Positions 46,339-47,512 of a stretch of 47,512 bases of DNA are shown here, piece by piece. Position 1 is the first letter of the stretch; the number at the start of each line of letters is the position of its first letter. Origin of the DNA: Emiliania huxleyi CCMP1516 (taxonomy: Eukaryota > Haptophyta > Isochrysidales > Noelaerhabdaceae); NCBI RefSeq assembly GCF_000372725.1, contig NW_005198921.1:12271-59782 (forward strand). Reading direction: 5' to 3'. Position numbers and translations under genes: made by a program. The notes beneath the pieces were generated by a model. That model made no database searches, had not been told where the DNA came from, and saw only the letters and a program-made list of their open reading frames with translations.

Positions 46339-47298
46339 ATGACACCCAGCACGACCAAGACATCCAGTACGATGATCACGCACGGAGAGACTCCTCCCCC
46401 TCCCCACGAGGCGAAGGACGTCGTCGTCGACGGAATTCCTGTCCAGATCGGCCCCAGCGTCTCCGAGGAGACCGCGAAAGCGTCATACCAGGACCAGCGG
46501 CTGCGTCGGCGAGGTGCCTTGACGCTCCTTGCGCCGCTCTGGACCTGCTTGATCCTTGTCAATTTCCTGCCCGAGCACCAGCAGCGTCCTCTAGAGGTGA
46601 CAATCTACGTGCTATCGGGGGCTCTGCTTCTTGGTGGTGTCGTCTTCCTGGCCACCTGCCTGACGCGCATGTGCCTCACGACAAACTGGAAAGACAGGGC
46701 CGCCGCCACGTTTGGCCGCAGTGGTGGAGCACTCAGCTCCAACGCAGCGTGCGCGATTTCCTCGCTCTTCGTCATGGTCGTTGGCGCTCTGGCGTCGACG
46801 TGGGCTGCCGCGTCGCTCGCCCTGTTTGGAATCTGGAAGCTGTTTCTCGAGGACGAACACTCCTGCTCCGACATTGGCACTTGTATTGTATTCATTTGGT
46901 ATTCATTCATCATCGTTCCGATTCGATTCCTCGTCATTGTATCCCCTTGTTGGGCCCTTGCTTCTGTCATCCAAGCGGTCGCATTCAAGTACGTCCGCTG
47001 GTGGCCGTCTGTGATGGCGCTGGTGGGCGTGGCAGCAATCGGGCTGACGCTGGACGTCTGCCTGGACCCGAACTCCCCTCTCACGCCTACGATCGGTTTC
47101 GTCGGCAAGACATACGAGGATGCCTTGATTGGATGGCTCACATTGAACCCGCCGCCGCCGCCGCCAACGCCGCCGCCGCCGTTGCCACCGTTGCCGCCTG
47201 GCGTGTCGTTGCCGCCTCCACCGCCACCAGAGTGCTGTTCGGCTCTTTGGGGGGTCTGCCTGCGCTACTGGCAGGGGGGAGAATGCGTGAGACCCTAG
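46339..47298 (+). CDS. Multi-pass membrane protein with proline-rich C-terminus, unrecognised
   Basis: 319 codons in one exon. The N-terminal ~65 residues are hydrophilic (THGETPPPPHEAKDVVVDG). About five membrane segments follow: GALTLLAPLWTCLILVNFLP, VTIYVLSGALLLGGVVFLAT, AISSLFVMVVGALASTWAAA, IGTCIVFIWYSFIIVPIRFL and SVMALVGVAAIGLTLDV. After the last helix comes a PPPPPPTPPPPLPPLPP tract, then a cysteine-containing tail (ECCSALWGVCLRYWQGGE). The Pro-rich tail resembles the extracellular linkers of the giant receptor and the gene at 42108, so it may face outside. No transporter or channel signature is recognised. The ATG is the first after an in-frame stop region. Confidence 0.8.
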   Translation: MTPSTTKTSSTMITHGETPPPPHEAKDVVVDGIPVQIGPSVSEETAKASYQDQRLRRRGALTLLAPLWTCLILVNFLPEHQQRPLEVTIYVLSGALLLGGVVFLATCLTRMCLTTNWKDRAAATFGRSGGALSSNAACAISSLFVMVVGALASTWAAASLALFGIWKLFLEDEHSCSDIGTCIVFIWYSFIIVPIRFLVIVSPCWALASVIQAVAFKYVRWWPSVMALVGVAAIGLTLDVCLDPNSPLTPTIGFVGKTYEDALIGWLTLNPPPPPPTPPPPLPPLPPGVSLPPPPPPECCSALWGVCLRYWQGGECVRP

Positions 47299-47383
47299 CA
47301 AGGGTTGTGGGGTGGGGTGGGGATGTCGGGGTGGAGAGTGGGTGGGCGCCGGGGTGGGAGTGGTGTGACTGCTCCTGTGTGGT

Positions 47384-47417
47384 GCGGGCGACGGCTTCTG
47401 AGGAAGCCGTCGCCCGC
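47384..47417. terminator. Perfect 15-bp hairpin downstream of the membrane-protein gene
   Basis: GCGGGCGACGGCTTC (47384-47398), loop TGAG, then the exact reverse complement 47403-47417. It lies 86 bp after the stop codon and is followed by an AT-richer TTGTAAATTCTTTGTAAAATTC stretch that may serve for 3'-end formation. A transcript 3'-end or mRNA-stability role is inferred; eukaryotic terminators are not normally simple hairpins. Confidence 0.45.
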
Positions 47418-47512
47418 GCCTCGCCTGTCGTGAATCGTGTCGTGCGACCGCCTTTTGTTGTAAATTCTTTGTAAAATTCTTTTCCACGGAAGAGGAGGAG
47501 GAGGAGAGTGAG

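Noticed and set aside
45915..47474. A 519-codon plus-strand frame overlapping the membrane-protein gene
   Set aside because: The frame at 46339-47298 has clear membrane helices and the Pro-rich tail; the longer one is its +1 shadow, basic and motif-free.

Overview
The window is nuclear DNA of a GC-rich, intron-bearing single-celled eukaryote, most likely a haptophyte alga of the Emiliania/Gephyrocapsa kind. The evidence is GC-rich coding sequence on both strands, short spliced exons, many introns that read best with a GC rather than a GT donor, PPSPPP-type extracellular linkers, kringle and cysteine-rich ectodomains beside animal-like signalling domains, and dense microsatellites, minisatellites and small inverted-repeat elements. 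The organism is inferred from style; no marker gene is present. There is a 255-base run of N at 34381-34635. No rRNA, tRNA or CRISPR was seen.

Layout. 1-7.7 kb: an RS-domain/cold-shock protein (minus), an ambiguous stretch open on both strands, a small NTF2/SnoaL-like protein (plus) and an unrecognised multi-exon minus-strand gene. 8.3-9.8 kb: a BspA-type leucine-rich-repeat protein ending in a U-box. 11.1-12.6 kb: a minus-strand gene whose exons join in frame into an Mss4(RABIF)-like domain fused to a PDZ domain. 13.3-27.1 kb: a giant plus-strand gene, divergent from the last, predicted at roughly 4,400 residues. In order it has a signal peptide, five and a half near-identical ~324-residue repeats, a hydrophobic segment, a kringle, proline-rich linkers, a beta-helix, GCC2/GCC3-like cysteine-rich repeats, several membrane helices, a cytoplasmic TIR domain and a Tudor-like tail. 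It is the standout locus.

27-36.7 kb is repeat-rich. It holds two tandem paralogues of an unrecognised family plus an inverted third fragment, an element with 194-bp terminal inverted repeats and TTAA flanks around the assembly gap, an abutting element with 45-bp inverted repeats, and several dispersed repeat families. 36.7-41.3 kb: a seven-exon gene with two 2-oxoglutarate/Fe(II) oxygenase-like domains separated by ankyrin repeats. 41.7-47.3 kb: an unrecognised minus-strand ORF, a proline-linked extracellular-type protein, a possible BTB N-terminal fragment, an alpha/beta-hydrolase (acyl-thioesterase/carboxylesterase type) and a multi-pass membrane protein.

The genes are individually promoted and do not form an operon or a single pathway. 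All exon joins were made by eye from reading frame, splice-site dinucleotides and family consensus. They should be treated as models that need transcript support.
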